NCBI GenBank assembly: GCA_014204635.1
Contig: JACHLS010000013.1
Coordinates: 62,001-126,000, forward strand
DNA from: Sporosarcina luteola
Lineage (GTDB): Bacteria; Bacillota; Bacilli; Bacillales_A; Planococcaceae
Reading direction: 5' to 3'
DNA: 64,000 nt
Position 1 is the first letter of the stretch. Each line of letters begins with the position of its first letter. Under the pieces are notes generated by a model that saw nothing but the letters and a program-made list of their open reading frames with translations, did no database searches and was not told the origin of the DNA. Made by a program: the position numbers and the translations under genes. Below are positions 42,869-51,982 of the stretch, piece by piece.

Positions 42869-43420
42869 TTACTTCCCTCTTTCCAAGAAATTGTCTCGAT
42901 GCATATGAAACAGAACATGTTTCCGCAATGAGCTCTCTTCTGAAATTCTAGGATGATCAAAGGTTTGCTTGAATGTCAGGCCGATTTTTTGCATGACATT
43001 TTTGGACGGCTCATTTATGTCAGAGGTAAAACTATACACATCCTGAAAGCCTAGCTCGGTAAACCCATAATGCAGGCAGGCCATGGCAGCCTCTGTCGCA
43101 AATCCTTTGCCCCACGCCTCCCTTTTCAGCCGCCATCCGATTTCTACACAAGGTGTAAAATCCGCTTCAAATGTTGCTTTGTGAAAACCGATAAATCCGA
43201 TGAACTCATTTTCTTCCTTCTCTTCCACTGCATACAAACCAAAACCACATTCCTTGAATTCTGCTTGAATGGCCCGATTAAAATCATCGGACTCTTCGGG
43301 TGATAATTTTTTGGCAAAATAGCGCATGACCTCTTCATCCGCATTCATTCGTCTAAATGGCGGAAGGTCTCGTTCTTCCCAATCCCGCAAACGCAATCTT
43401 GGCGTTTCAACATAAATCAT
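42869..43420 (-). CDS. GNAT N-acetyltransferase, RimJ/RimL type
   Basis: A 183-residue enzyme with the N-terminal TPRLRLRDWEERDL, central GFIGFHKATFEADFTPCVEI and the acetyl-CoA segment REAWGKGFATEAAMACLHYG, then NEPSKNVMQKIGL. Substrate unknown. The ATG at 43420 lies behind AAAGGAGTG. Single gene. Confidence 0.9.
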   Translation of the reverse strand: MIYVETPRLRLRDWEERDLPPFRRMNADEEVMRYFAKKLSPEESDDFNRAIQAEFKECGFGLYAVEEKEENEFIGFIGFHKATFEADFTPCVEIGWRLKREAWGKGFATEAAMACLHYGFTELGFQDVYSFTSDINEPSKNVMQKIGLTFKQTFDHPRISEESSLRKHVLFHMHRDNFLERGK

Positions 43421-43618
43421 ATATGCCACTCCTTTGAGAAATCTCACGTTTTCCCCTCAATTTAATCCTTTGCTGTCTACCATGTCCGACGCAACGGCCA
43501 ATTACCGTTAACGCCACAGCCAAAATAATTTTCACTCCTGAAACAAAAGGGGAAAAACTCGCTAAAAATTGCATTTAACCTGTTAATCAATGGCTACCAC
43601 TCATAATTCATCTTATTC

Positions 43619-43648
43619 TAGTGTACTATTGAATGAATTAGTATACTA
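43619..43648 (+). promoter_or_regulatory. Paired TAGTRTACTA palindromes before the hydrolase gene
   Basis: TAGTGTACTA (43619-43628) and TAGTATACTA (43639-43648) are spaced exactly 20 bp, two helical turns. Such paired short palindromes are typical operators, for example of YtrA-type GntR regulators. No cognate regulator gene is adjacent. Confidence 0.5.
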
Positions 43649-43687
43649 CAGAATGTAAATAGAATTAGAGGATGGTGATATGTAAAT

Positions 43688-44764
43688 ATGCTGTTTTACT
43701 CATTCATAAGTGTCGTCATTGTTACTCTAGCTACCGTTTCACTATGGATAGTGCGTCATGACAAGCAGAGTAAGATCCAAAAGAAAAGTAACGAACTAGT
43801 TCATAACGGAGGGGTAAGTGAACTGGTAGAACTAAATGTAAATGACACAACACAATATATTTTAATTGAAGGGCGAGATAGACAAAAACCAGTTCTATTA
43901 TTTCTTCATGGCGGGCCTGGCCAGCCACTGCCATTCGGTGTAAGTTCAAGAGGTGTCTACCCGGAAATAACTAAAAATTTCATTGCGGTTTACTATGACC
44001 AGCGAGGGGCCGGCAAGAGCTTCCAAAATGACATCCCGCTAAATTCCATGCATGTCAATCAATTTGTAGAGGATACAGACGACGTAATCGACTATTTACG
44101 AGGACGGTTCAATCAAAACAAAATTTATATAGCGGCTATGTCTTGGGGTTCCATCATCGGAATGAAATACATCGATCGCTACCCAGGAAAAATCGAGGCG
44201 TATTTCGGTATTTCTCAATTTGTGAGTAATACCCGAAGCCAGATGTTATCAACGAAATGGTTGTTCGAAATAGCCAAAGATAAAAGGCTGAAAGAAAAAC
44301 TTGCTTCATATGGCACCCCACCCTTTTCGATGAAAGATGAAGAGAAATATATAAAGTACATCAGCAAATACGGAGGAGAGAATTACAGTGACAAAACCAT
44401 TTCCAAGGTGAATACATTTAGTTACTTGAAACCTATATTCTTTAGTCCTGATTATACGCTGGGAGATATCTTCAAAGTCTTGTATAGTGGTGCAAAGTTT
44501 AGTCTGTTTGAATCTAAGGAATTACAAAAAGAAATTCAATATAGTGTAGATTTGCATCAGGAATTGCATAGTATCAAAGTACCCGTCTATCTATTTCAAG
44601 GAAAGCATGATAGACTCACCAATTATGACGTTACGAAGGAATTTTTCAACAACTTGAAAGGACATGAAGAGAGAGAATTGATCACACTTGAAAAGTCCGC
44701 CCATTATCCAAATGATACTGATTTTCAAATCTTCATTAATAAAATAATAGATGTTACTAAATAA
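43688..44764 (+). CDS. Alpha/beta-hydrolase, proline iminopeptidase-like, membrane-anchored
   Basis: The 358-residue protein has an N-terminal membrane anchor (about 5-23), LFLHGGPGQP (72-81), YYDQRGAGKSF, the nucleophile Ser152 in AAMSWGSIIGMKYI, an acid in FQGKHDRLTNYD and the catalytic His in EKSAHYPND. The pattern is that of peptidase family S33 (prolyl aminopeptidase-like). Anchoring suggests action at the outer face of the membrane. Paired palindromes lie just upstream of the gene. Confidence 0.88.
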   Translation: MLFYSFISVVIVTLATVSLWIVRHDKQSKIQKKSNELVHNGGVSELVELNVNDTTQYILIEGRDRQKPVLLFLHGGPGQPLPFGVSSRGVYPEITKNFIAVYYDQRGAGKSFQNDIPLNSMHVNQFVEDTDDVIDYLRGRFNQNKIYIAAMSWGSIIGMKYIDRYPGKIEAYFGISQFVSNTRSQMLSTKWLFEIAKDKRLKEKLASYGTPPFSMKDEEKYIKYISKYGGENYSDKTISKVNTFSYLKPIFFSPDYTLGDIFKVLYSGAKFSLFESKELQKEIQYSVDLHQELHSIKVPVYLFQGKHDRLTNYDVTKEFFNNLKGHEERELITLEKSAHYPNDTDFQIFINKIIDVTK

Positions 44765-44943
44765 GCGACGGTACACACCTCAAGTGATTGCTATGTTTGA
44801 AAAAATGAGGATACCTTATGATCCCAAGTGGCTTCCTCCCTCTATCAGACTTTTTCCACTAGCAATATAAATCATGTGAAAAAGCAACCGCACCAACGGA
44901 GAGGGCTGCTGCAGAGGAACCATATTTCCAAGTTGAATAAATA

Positions 44944-45405
44944 CTATTCCTTAGAAGAAAGAAAATAATAGATGCCGGTTTTTTTGTCAATAAAGGGAGT
45001 AATTGAATCAAATTTACCTATTCGAATGCTGTCCTGATCCGTCATCCCACTATAAAATACAAATTCATTCCCGAAAAAACTTTTTGTGCTAAGATAAGCT
45101 GTTATATCTTTTTGTGCATGTAAGTACGCACCATTTCTATACCATATATATTGATCGTCTTTATTTGCTATGTTTGATACTCCTACTACTAATTTGCCGT
45201 CAATTTCCTTCTTGAAAACTATAAATAATTCTCCATTAAGGTCATAGCTTGAAATAATGTCGTCTTGACTTATACCTTCTACTTTCAAACCATTTTGTAT
45301 AGCTTCATCTTGTGAATCAAACCACTTTCTTTCATTGTGTTCGGCTTTATTGCATCCACTTAGAATGGCACCAAGAAATAAAATAAAAACTAAAAGTCTT
45401 TTCAT
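44944..45405 (-). CDS. Hypothetical lipoprotein
   Basis: A 153-residue protein with a clear lipoprotein signal (LVFILFLGAILSGCNK, Cys18). The mature part has no recognised domain (DDIISSYDLNGELFIVF, then DITAYLSTKSFFGNEFVFYS). The ATG at 45405 lies 9 bases after GTGAGG. The stop of the acetyltransferase gene is at 45417, so the two are probably co-transcribed. Confidence 0.8.
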   Translation of the reverse strand: MKRLLVFILFLGAILSGCNKAEHNERKWFDSQDEAIQNGLKVEGISQDDIISSYDLNGELFIVFKKEIDGKLVVGVSNIANKDDQYIWYRNGAYLHAQKDITAYLSTKSFFGNEFVFYSGMTDQDSIRIGKFDSITPFIDKKTGIYYFLSSKE

Positions 45406-45416
45406 TTTGTTAAGCC

Positions 45417-46340
45417 TCACTTTTGCATTTGCCGCTTATACAACTCAAGTAGTTCTTCAACTGGAATATTATCTATTGTCATTCCGGCTATATCGCTATT
45501 ACTGATTTTTAAGTCTCTTAAATTACAATTGCTTATTCGTGTCCCCTCCAGGTCACATCGTTCAAAAGAGATGGGTTCTTTGGCGTCTCCGAGATCCGTA
45601 TCCAGAAAACGAACGCCTCCCAGTGTCACCAGTCTCATTTTGCTGTTAGATATGTTTAAATCCGCATAGGAAGAGTGCCTGAAATTAATATTGCGGAAAG
45701 TGGAGTGACTGAGATTGCAGTTACTCAATTCCGCCTTCATTAGATTACTGTTACTAATAGAAATGTTTTCTAATGCAGCTTGATAACACTCGATATTGTC
45801 CATCTGGCAATTTTCATATTGACCATTCGAAAGATCTTTATTTGCAAAGAGATTTCCTCTGCCCGAAGCACTGGCCGTTCTTTTGATGTAGCCATATTCC
45901 TCTTCCGATTTATAAGTAGTTTGAAAACCCATCTTCTCATAAAAGTGATGGTTGTTTAATTGTCTGCTAGATGTTTCAAGATCCCACATTCTTACGGTCG
46001 GAAACTCTTCTTCCATTAATCCGATGACGCGGGAGCCGATTTTCTTCCCTTGATACTCAGGATCCACGTAAATGCGATCAATCCTTCCAAAAGATGTACC
46101 AGTTAAGGTCAAGATCAGTCCGCCTACGATTTCTTCGTCCCAAAGTATTTTATAGTACACTAACTCTTCAATCATATAGTTGGTCATATTGACCGATGCA
46201 TAGCCGGGCGGTTGAATATTGTAATCTATTGTATCCCGATTGGAAAGCCATTTTGCTGCTTCTGCATCAAATGTTCTTTTCATGATTTCGGTCAGCTTCT
46301 CAGCATCCGAAGGAACTGCTTTTTGAATTGCTATCTGCAT
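45417..46340 (-). CDS. GNAT acetyltransferase fused to a pentapeptide-repeat-like domain
   Basis: A 307-residue two-domain protein. Residues 1-150 are a GNAT domain (IDRIYVDPEYQGKKIGSRVI, NNHHFYEKMGF). Residues of about 160-290 show a right-handed helix pattern of the pentapeptide type (AELSNCNLSHSTFRNINF, ADLNISNSKM, DLEGTRISNCNLRDLKIS). The function of such fusions is not known. The ATG at 46340 is behind GGGGTGA; a longer frame to 46391 is not supported. A lipoprotein gene follows 12 bases on. Confidence 0.83.
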   Translation of the reverse strand: MQIAIQKAVPSDAEKLTEIMKRTFDAEAAKWLSNRDTIDYNIQPPGYASVNMTNYMIEELVYYKILWDEEIVGGLILTLTGTSFGRIDRIYVDPEYQGKKIGSRVIGLMEEEFPTVRMWDLETSSRQLNNHHFYEKMGFQTTYKSEEEYGYIKRTASASGRGNLFANKDLSNGQYENCQMDNIECYQAALENISISNSNLMKAELSNCNLSHSTFRNINFRHSSYADLNISNSKMRLVTLGGVRFLDTDLGDAKEPISFERCDLEGTRISNCNLRDLKISNSDIAGMTIDNIPVEELLELYKRQMQK

Positions 46341-46691
46341 GTTGTTTTCACCCCAATAGAAAGTTTCCCCAGCTCTCTCCTCTAAAAGCACATTAACAGA
46401 ACCGCTTTATTCTTTACCAAACGTCTATATAAGTCTCTAAAATTGGTCTATAGCCCAGGGTTTCCCATCCATTATAACAAAAGAGGTAAGCAATTGTTCC
46501 TTGATTCCTAAAATGTTTCTCACATTTCATTTTTGGTGTAAGTAAATGATGAACTGCTCGTTGGGTTGATAACTGCAGTTATCCCCCCTTTGTTATTGAG
46601 AACAGCATTTCACTTTTATTCGGGTAATGATTTTCTCCTAGCTGTACTGAATAATGCTATAATTGGTAATCAAATATGGCAAGAGAGGTAA
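46341..46691. other. Intergenic region between divergent genes
   Basis: Holds promoters only; a TATAAT at about 46658 probably belongs to the methyltransferase gene. Nothing else seen. Confidence 0.4.
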
Positions 46692-46697
46692 ATGATC

Positions 46698-47444
46698 TTG
46701 AAAAATGAATTCAGTAACAATCTATCAAAGTATGCAAATCCACAAGAATATGATGAGACCTACAAAAGCTATACATCAGATTTAGACTTTATCCAGGCTC
46801 ATTTATCAGCAAGTCCTCAATCTATCATTGAACTAGCTTGTGGGACTGGCCGTTTAGCTATTCCTTTAGCCAAACAAGGATACACCGTATATGGTGTCGA
46901 TATAGATTCAGGAATGTTGGAGTATGCTCAAACGAAAGCTGATGCGGAAGGAGTAGAGATTTATTTTAGTGTCCAGGATTGTACACAATTCAATTTACCG
47001 GTCAAATCAAACTTCATTTACATGACAGGTAATTCATTTCAACATTTCTTAACGAATGAGAGCCAGGATGCTCTCTTCTTATCAGTCAAAAAGCATTTAC
47101 AGCCAAACGGTGAATTTATTTTTGATACCCGAAACCCTATCCTCCAAGAACTGGCAGAAGTGCAGTTTGACGAGGAAGTAATACGAAAAAATGGTGAATT
47201 GGTAACGATAAAGAGTCAAGAAACGTATGATTCCTTAACACAAATCTTAGAATGTAAATCAACCTATACCTCTTCTAATCATACATACAAAGATGGAATT
47301 CAACTGAGATACACATATCCTTTAGAAATGAAACGTCTTTTGAACCAGCATGGATTTGAATTGGTCAATCTGTACGGTTCGTGGAGAAAAGCATGTTTTG
47401 ATGCCAGCAGTGTTTCCATGGTAGTGCATGCAAGATTAAAGTAA
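46698..47444 (+). CDS. Class I SAM-dependent methyltransferase
   Basis: A 248-residue methyltransferase with motif I SIIELACGTGRLAIPLA, followed by YGVDIDSGMLEYAQ and FIYMTGNSFQHF. The substrate is unknown. The TTG at 46698 (KNEFSNNL) is preferred over the ATG at 46692, because AGAGG at 46684-46688 is 9 bases upstream of it. It is a single gene ended by a terminator. Confidence 0.88.
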   Translation: MKNEFSNNLSKYANPQEYDETYKSYTSDLDFIQAHLSASPQSIIELACGTGRLAIPLAKQGYTVYGVDIDSGMLEYAQTKADAEGVEIYFSVQDCTQFNLPVKSNFIYMTGNSFQHFLTNESQDALFLSVKKHLQPNGEFIFDTRNPILQELAEVQFDEEVIRKNGELVTIKSQETYDSLTQILECKSTYTSSNHTYKDGIQLRYTYPLEMKRLLNQHGFELVNLYGSWRKACFDASSVSMVVHARLK

Positions 47445-47467
47445 CTCATAGTTTCTGGATAACAGCA

Positions 47468-47504
47468 GGGAAAGACGCCGCACCGTTGAACTGGCGTTTT
47501 CCCT
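47468..47504 (+). terminator. Terminator after the methyltransferase gene
   Basis: AGGGAAAGACGCC pairs with GGCGTTTTCCCT around a 13-nt loop, with one mismatch. Confidence 0.65.
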
Positions 47505-47572
47505 ACATATATAACAAGAGTTCACGTCATATGGATGTATATGATTGTTCCTACCCTTTCTTAAATCTCAAT

Positions 47573-48430
47573 TCACGTCATCTGCAACATGCTTAATCCT
47601 AACCGGATAGCCTCTTCTTCTTTCTTCGCTTTCTGATAAATGCAGTACATCGTAAAGGAAGGCAGCATGTCACCCAAATGGTGAGTTAGTTCTTGCAACT
47701 CTCCTCTTTGTAATAACGGAGACACAAAAGATTTCGGTACAAACCCGAAAAGATCTCCTTTCATTAAGTATTGGATGACAAGTGCTGTTTGATTGATTTG
47801 GAGTGCTGGCATAAAATGTGGACCTGCCACTGCCTGAAACCAATTCATGAAAGACGCCCCCCAATCAATAAATAGAAAGTGACTGCTGTTCAACGAGTCA
47901 ACGGTGATCGCTCGCCCCGGATCTTTTCCTGCAAGTACAAACACATCCTGCTCCCATACCTCACAGGCAATTGCCGGATGGCTAGGTTTAGAATACACAA
48001 TACCAATATCAACTGTCCCATCCATCACTTGTTGAATGGTATGTTCGTTCGTGTGGGCGAGTAAATCCAGAGCAATCTCCGGATGTGCCTTCTGATAATC
48101 CATTATGTATTCCGTAAGTCGGTTGTTCCAAATGGAGGAAGGACCGGCGATTGCCAACCGATTTTGAAACCGGCCATCCATCTGGATTCTTTCCATACTC
48201 GTCTCAAAAAGAGACTTCATCCGTTCGGCAAACGGATAGAACAGCTCCCCTGCCCTTGTGAGGGAGACCTCTTTGTTCGTTCGAATAAACAACTGCTGCC
48301 CAACCTGCTGTTCCAGCCCCTTAATTCTGGCTGTAATGGTTGACTGAGCGATATGAAGTGATTCTGCTGCCTTCGTAAAATTTCTCTTTTCGGCAATCAT
48401 TAAAAACGTTGTGATTTGATCGAAATCCAT
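47573..48430 (-). CDS. LysR-family transcriptional regulator
   Basis: A 285-residue LysR protein: N-terminal winged helix (FTKAAESLHIAQSTITARIK, LEQQVGQQLFIRTNKEVSLT) and a substrate-binding domain from about 90. The ATG at 48430 follows GAGGGGAGA. It is divergent from the phospholipase-like gene at 48572, with 141 bases between, so that gene is a candidate target. Confidence 0.9.
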   Translation of the reverse strand: MDFDQITTFLMIAEKRNFTKAAESLHIAQSTITARIKGLEQQVGQQLFIRTNKEVSLTRAGELFYPFAERMKSLFETSMERIQMDGRFQNRLAIAGPSSIWNNRLTEYIMDYQKAHPEIALDLLAHTNEHTIQQVMDGTVDIGIVYSKPSHPAIACEVWEQDVFVLAGKDPGRAITVDSLNSSHFLFIDWGASFMNWFQAVAGPHFMPALQINQTALVIQYLMKGDLFGFVPKSFVSPLLQRGELQELTHHLGDMLPSFTMYCIYQKAKKEEEAIRLGLSMLQMT

Positions 48431-48571
48431 CTTATCTCCCCTCTTCAATCAATCATTTCTATGGCAATTATCCAATAAATCGATTTTACAAATGGCATCA
48501 TATAACGATAGGATAGAATTGTCAAAACAGCTTTATTATTTGAAAACACAAAAAGGAAGGGGTTGGAACTA

Positions 48572-49192
48572 GTGGGTTCTAGAATGATGCATCTCTTAAT
48601 TGCAAATCGCCTTGCGGAGCAATTGGAGATTAAAGACAAAACGCCCTTATTGCTAGGTGGGATTGCTCCCGATGCAGTCTTTCCGAAAGAGGCATCCCAT
48701 TTTTTTATTGGAGAAACGGAAAACTACACAAGAGCTATTGACTTTGACAGCTTTTTGGAGAAATATGCATCATCCGGAGTGAGCACTTATATCCTCGGTT
48801 ATTATTCCCATTTAATAGCTGATGATGTCTGGCTCAAAGGCTTCTATTTATCTTGGCTAAAAAACCGGATGAACAGGGATGAAAAGCTTTATAAACGATA
48901 TCATAACGACTTCCGCCTGTTAAATGGATTATTACTGGAGCATTACGGAAATCGAGATGAATTGCTGGAGCTTCTACAAAATACGACAAGCACCCAAGAT
49001 CTCGATGAAGTAAAAAGAACGGATATGATAAAATTCATTCCTTATGCATTATCAGATATGGCATACGACCAAACAACCATTTATCAGGACAAGCTGCAGG
49101 TTTTTACTCTTGATCAGATCATAGGCTATATCGAGACTTCTGCGGAAATCGCTCTGTTGCGCTGGAAGCAAAGAGAGTTAACATATCGTTGA
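48572..49192 (+). CDS. Zinc-dependent phospholipase C-like protein
   Basis: A 206-residue protein. Conserved polar residues fit the zinc-dependent phospholipase C/S1-P1-like fold: His7 in MMHLLIANRL, Asp34 in GGIAPDAVFP, His43 in SHFFIG, and His80 with Asp84/85 in YYSHLIADD. There is no signal peptide, so it acts inside the cell and the substrate is open. The GTG at 48572 is chosen because AAGGAAGGGG stands 8 bases before it. Confidence 0.78.
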   Translation: MGSRMMHLLIANRLAEQLEIKDKTPLLLGGIAPDAVFPKEASHFFIGETENYTRAIDFDSFLEKYASSGVSTYILGYYSHLIADDVWLKGFYLSWLKNRMNRDEKLYKRYHNDFRLLNGLLLEHYGNRDELLELLQNTTSTQDLDEVKRTDMIKFIPYALSDMAYDQTTIYQDKLQVFTLDQIIGYIETSAEIALLRWKQRELTYR

Positions 49193-49210
49193 GCTTTATG
49201 CTTATACAAC

Positions 49211-49330
49211 CTACCGTCTCCTTCTTCGGATAAAGAGTATGGCAACCACCATCAATACAATTGCGATTACCGCGACTAGCAGAAATATCGGGTCAACTAG
49301 AATGAAATAAGAATCTCGAAGTTCATACAT
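49211..49330 (-). CDS. Small single-helix membrane protein, 39 residues
   Basis: The product MYELRDSYFILVDP continues into one long hydrophobic helix and ends in RRRRR. GAGGGGTAA precedes the ATG at 49330. No family recognised. Confidence 0.6.
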   Translation of the reverse strand: MYELRDSYFILVDPIFLLVAVIAIVLMVVAILFIRRRRR

Positions 49331-49510
49331 GTGAATTACCCCTCATCAGATGATTTGTTTATGAATTTCATGTTAACAAGTAATTGAGTAATTTACTAGA
49401 TGAATCACGGTCGCAGTATTTGTCGAAAAGAAACCATTATTAAAAAGAGGTATCTCGTTATAGGCATAGAAAACAGTTAAAAGAATCAAATGGAAGGAGA
49501 GTTTGTTCTT

Positions 49511-49871
49511 GTGCAAAACGAAGAGAGAACAGTAGGTAGAACGGATTGACGCGGTCTTTCTTCCTGTGAAACACTTGGAGGAGTCCTTGTCTTGGTACCA
49601 AGAGGTGTTCGGTTTTACCCTGCGTTGGAAAATTGAAAGGATGTGCAGTCTTGCAATTGCTCCTAACTGCGGGTTTCACTTGGTTCAGATTTCTCAGTTC
49701 GAGCCAATTACAGCGTATACCCCATTCAATTATGCCGTGAAGGACTTGGAGGATGCCCGCCAGCGTTTACTTGCCAAAAACGTAGCCGTTTCCCCGTTGA
49801 GACAGGGTGAACCGAGACGTTTTGATCTAACTGATTTAAATGGCAATATGATTAGCGTCATCGAATTGTGA
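49511..49871 (+). pseudogene. VOC (glyoxalase/bleomycin resistance) family protein, frameshifted
   Basis: A GTG at 49511 behind GGAGAG begins QNEERTVGRTD and meets a TGA after 12 codons. One base further the frame AVFLPVKHLEESLSWYQEVF starts, which is the normal N-terminus of a VOC protein, and continues to TDLNGNMISVIEL. A single extra base near 49548 would explain this. The downstream GTG at 49566 has no ribosome binding site, so expression is doubtful. Confidence 0.75.
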
Positions 49872-49887
49872 TGATATGGCTCCGAAT

Positions 49888-49915
49888 AGGCAGTCATGGC
49901 AAACCATGCCTGCCT
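49888..49915 (+). terminator. Hairpin after the VOC gene
   Basis: AGGCAGTCATGG (49888-49899) pairs with CCATGCCTGCCT (49904-49915) apart from one mismatch, followed by TTCTG. Confidence 0.65.
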
Positions 49916-50026
49916 TTCTGCTATTGAAATCAATCATACTTCATAACTATTGAGGCACCTCTAGAATGTAGATAAAATGGTAGAATAGAGAAATTAGCAG
50001 GAGTTGATGAAATCGGCGCTTGGATA

Positions 50027-50992
50027 ATGATAATCGTCGTTGTGTTTTTCATTTACGCCATTGTGAAGATTTTAGAAACAACACAAAAGAAATACACGAT
50101 GCATTCACCAAAACTGCAGCCTCCTATCTGGGCCGATCAGACAATCAAACAACTTTTTAAGCAATTGAATGAAGCATGGAACTCAGAGATTGAAAAAGTC
50201 GTCAATGAGCGATGCCGCATACAACATGGCAGCCTGTCCACACCTGAAATTCGTGCACGCTGGTATGAGTTGAAGAAATACTTGCTGCTTGCCAGCTTTT
50301 CAAAAGGCTTGCCTATGTTCTCCCAAAAGGTCGATGAAATATGGCATCTTTTTTTGGAGGAAGATGACCTGTATGATAAGTTCTGTCAGCAGTTTATCGG
50401 AGAACGGATTGAACACCAGACTCACGAAAAGCCGAAACATCTACCGACAGAACGCGCTTGGTTTGATATCCTGTATCTCTCCTTTTTCCCCATCTCCACA
50501 TCTTCAAATCTATGGGGTGATTTTTTGCAGGAGAAAGGAGAACATGAAAAATGGATGCACCTACTATACACCCAATCACCACAAATTAAAACAGATCTAG
50601 GTAAACGACGTGCTGCTGCTCCGACTCTTGAAACGATGGAGACTTTTCTCGCTTTCGCTCATGAGCATCTGACACAAAGAGACGACAAACTCACGCAGCG
50701 TGTCCAGCAGCCGGAAGGCTATTGGTACGGCGCCGCTCTATTTGGAGTCGGTGCATATGACATAATGGAGATGGAGGAACAGAAAAGAAAACAGGAGGGG
50801 TACGGCGGTGACAGTAGCGGCTATGCAGGAAGTGCTGATTTGGATACAGAGCGGGAGGAAGATTGGCAAGATCTCGCAAGCGACGTAAACGACTATCAGC
50901 CCGGCTCGGATACAACAAGCCAGTCCTCCCCTACCGGCAGTGGGTGCAGTTCATGCAGCTCTTGCAGTTCATGCAGTGGCTGTTCTTCTTAA
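50027..50992 (+). CDS. Membrane-anchored protein with Ser/Cys-rich tail
   Basis: A 321-residue protein of unknown function. It has an N-terminal membrane anchor (1-15), a soluble domain with QKVDEIWHLFLEEDDLYDKF (about 101-120; the VDEIWH motif is shared with bacterial proteins that may bind metal), a Gly/Tyr/Asp-rich linker, and a tail whose last 18 residues are built from SSC units with five cysteines. The tail recalls Cys/Gly- or Cys/Ser-rich ends of TIGR04222-type membrane proteins. ATG 50027 has no good ribosome binding site; an AGGAG lies 20 bases upstream with no standard start codon in frame. Confidence 0.75.
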   Translation: MIIVVVFFIYAIVKILETTQKKYTMHSPKLQPPIWADQTIKQLFKQLNEAWNSEIEKVVNERCRIQHGSLSTPEIRARWYELKKYLLLASFSKGLPMFSQKVDEIWHLFLEEDDLYDKFCQQFIGERIEHQTHEKPKHLPTERAWFDILYLSFFPISTSSNLWGDFLQEKGEHEKWMHLLYTQSPQIKTDLGKRRAAAPTLETMETFLAFAHEHLTQRDDKLTQRVQQPEGYWYGAALFGVGAYDIMEMEEQKRKQEGYGGDSSGYAGSADLDTEREEDWQDLASDVNDYQPGSDTTSQSSPTGSGCSSCSSCSSCSGCSS

Positions 50993-51025
50993 TAATACGA
51001 AAAAGTAACTGCTATTGTATTACTC

Positions 51026-51069
51026 AGTGCCAGGAATTTTCATTACACTTTAATTGAGAGCCTGGCACT
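51026..51069. terminator. Hairpin between convergent genes
   Basis: AGTGCCAGG (51026-51034) pairs perfectly with CCTGGCACT (51061-51069) around a 26-nt loop. Confidence 0.55.
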
Positions 51070-51293
51070 CATTGATTGGCTTCCTTTTGATAAAATGCTT
51101 TGAATCTCAACATAAAATCCCTGATAATTACGATGGCCGCCAAGTAAAGAAACACACCGAAAATAACAGAGTAGATCCGGCTTGTATCTTGGAAGAATAT
51201 CTTATAGGTTCCGATTGACAAGGAAAAGAGCAATAAAATTAAGTCCCTTAGATACATGTCATCTTGTCGAAAAAACGATTTACCTTTTCTCAT
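51069..51293 (-). CDS. Small membrane protein, 74 residues
   Basis: Two hydrophobic helices (LILLLFSLSIGTYKIFF and YSVIFGVFLYLAAIVII) between basic ends. No family recognised. A weak GAGAGTGG precedes the ATG at 51293. Confidence 0.6.
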   Translation of the reverse strand: MRKGKSFFRQDDMYLRDLILLLFSLSIGTYKIFFQDTSRIYSVIFGVFLYLAAIVIIRDFMLRFKAFYQKEANQ

Positions 51294-51577
51294 CTGCCAC
51301 TCTCTCTCTCAGAAATTTACTGCATTTCTTTCAAGAAATCAAAAAGTCATAGATAACTTGCCAGTATCAAATCCACCGACGACCTCACAATCTGACATGT
51401 CCAGATCGTGTTCACTCCCCTTTGTATTATGTAATTTACTTATTCAAATTCCCTATGTTAACAATCATGGCAAATTTCAACCTTTTCTGCAAGTGGGTAT
51501 TTTGTAAGTTATGAAAGCTTGATTGGGTGATCTGTTGGTTTACAAGCAAGGTACTCAAAAACAGAATGATGTTAACG

Positions 51578-51982
51578 TTAGTCATTCGTTTCGATCAACT
51601 CTATATAGAAAGCCACAGTTTTAGGCGGATTTGATTCTCTAACATAATCACAATAAACACGTACTTTTTGATTCAACTTAAGTTGCCTAACATTAATAAA
51701 TTTTTCATAATCCTTATTTTTAGAAACCTGAATGCTATTTGCACCATAGCCTTTGATAGTTCCCGAAATCATTCCTATAAAACTGGCAGGCTCTTCCGCC
51801 AGCTGAATAGAATGAATCCGCTTTGAGACTACATAACCTTCTATGATCATATGGTTATCGGGAAGCTCTGCCAAATCGAAAGATATATTTTTTTGAGGAA
51901 GAAATGCATTCATGACCATATTTGAAACGAATACCAGAAAAGAAGCTAACAGTATTTTTTTGGATTGCAGTATTTTGGCCAA
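51578..51982 (-). CDS. Membrane-anchored hypothetical protein
   Basis: A 134-residue protein with an uncleaved-looking N-terminal helix (KKILLASFLVFVSNMVMNAF) and an extracytoplasmic domain (NHMIIEGYVVSKRIHSIQLA, VRVYCDYVRESNPPKTVAFY) that resembles small DUF3221-type beta-barrel domains. The start is TTG at 51982 with GAGGAGG upstream. Single gene. Confidence 0.72.
   Translation of the reverse strand: MAKILQSKKILLASFLVFVSNMVMNAFLPQKNISFDLAELPDNHMIIEGYVVSKRIHSIQLAEEPASFIGMISGTIKGYGANSIQVSKNKDYEKFINVRQLKLNQKVRVYCDYVRESNPPKTVAFYIELIETND

Noticed and set aside
50880..50992. Possible RiPP precursor at the Cys-rich end
   Set aside because: The cysteine tail is part of a 321-residue protein and no maturation enzyme is encoded nearby.
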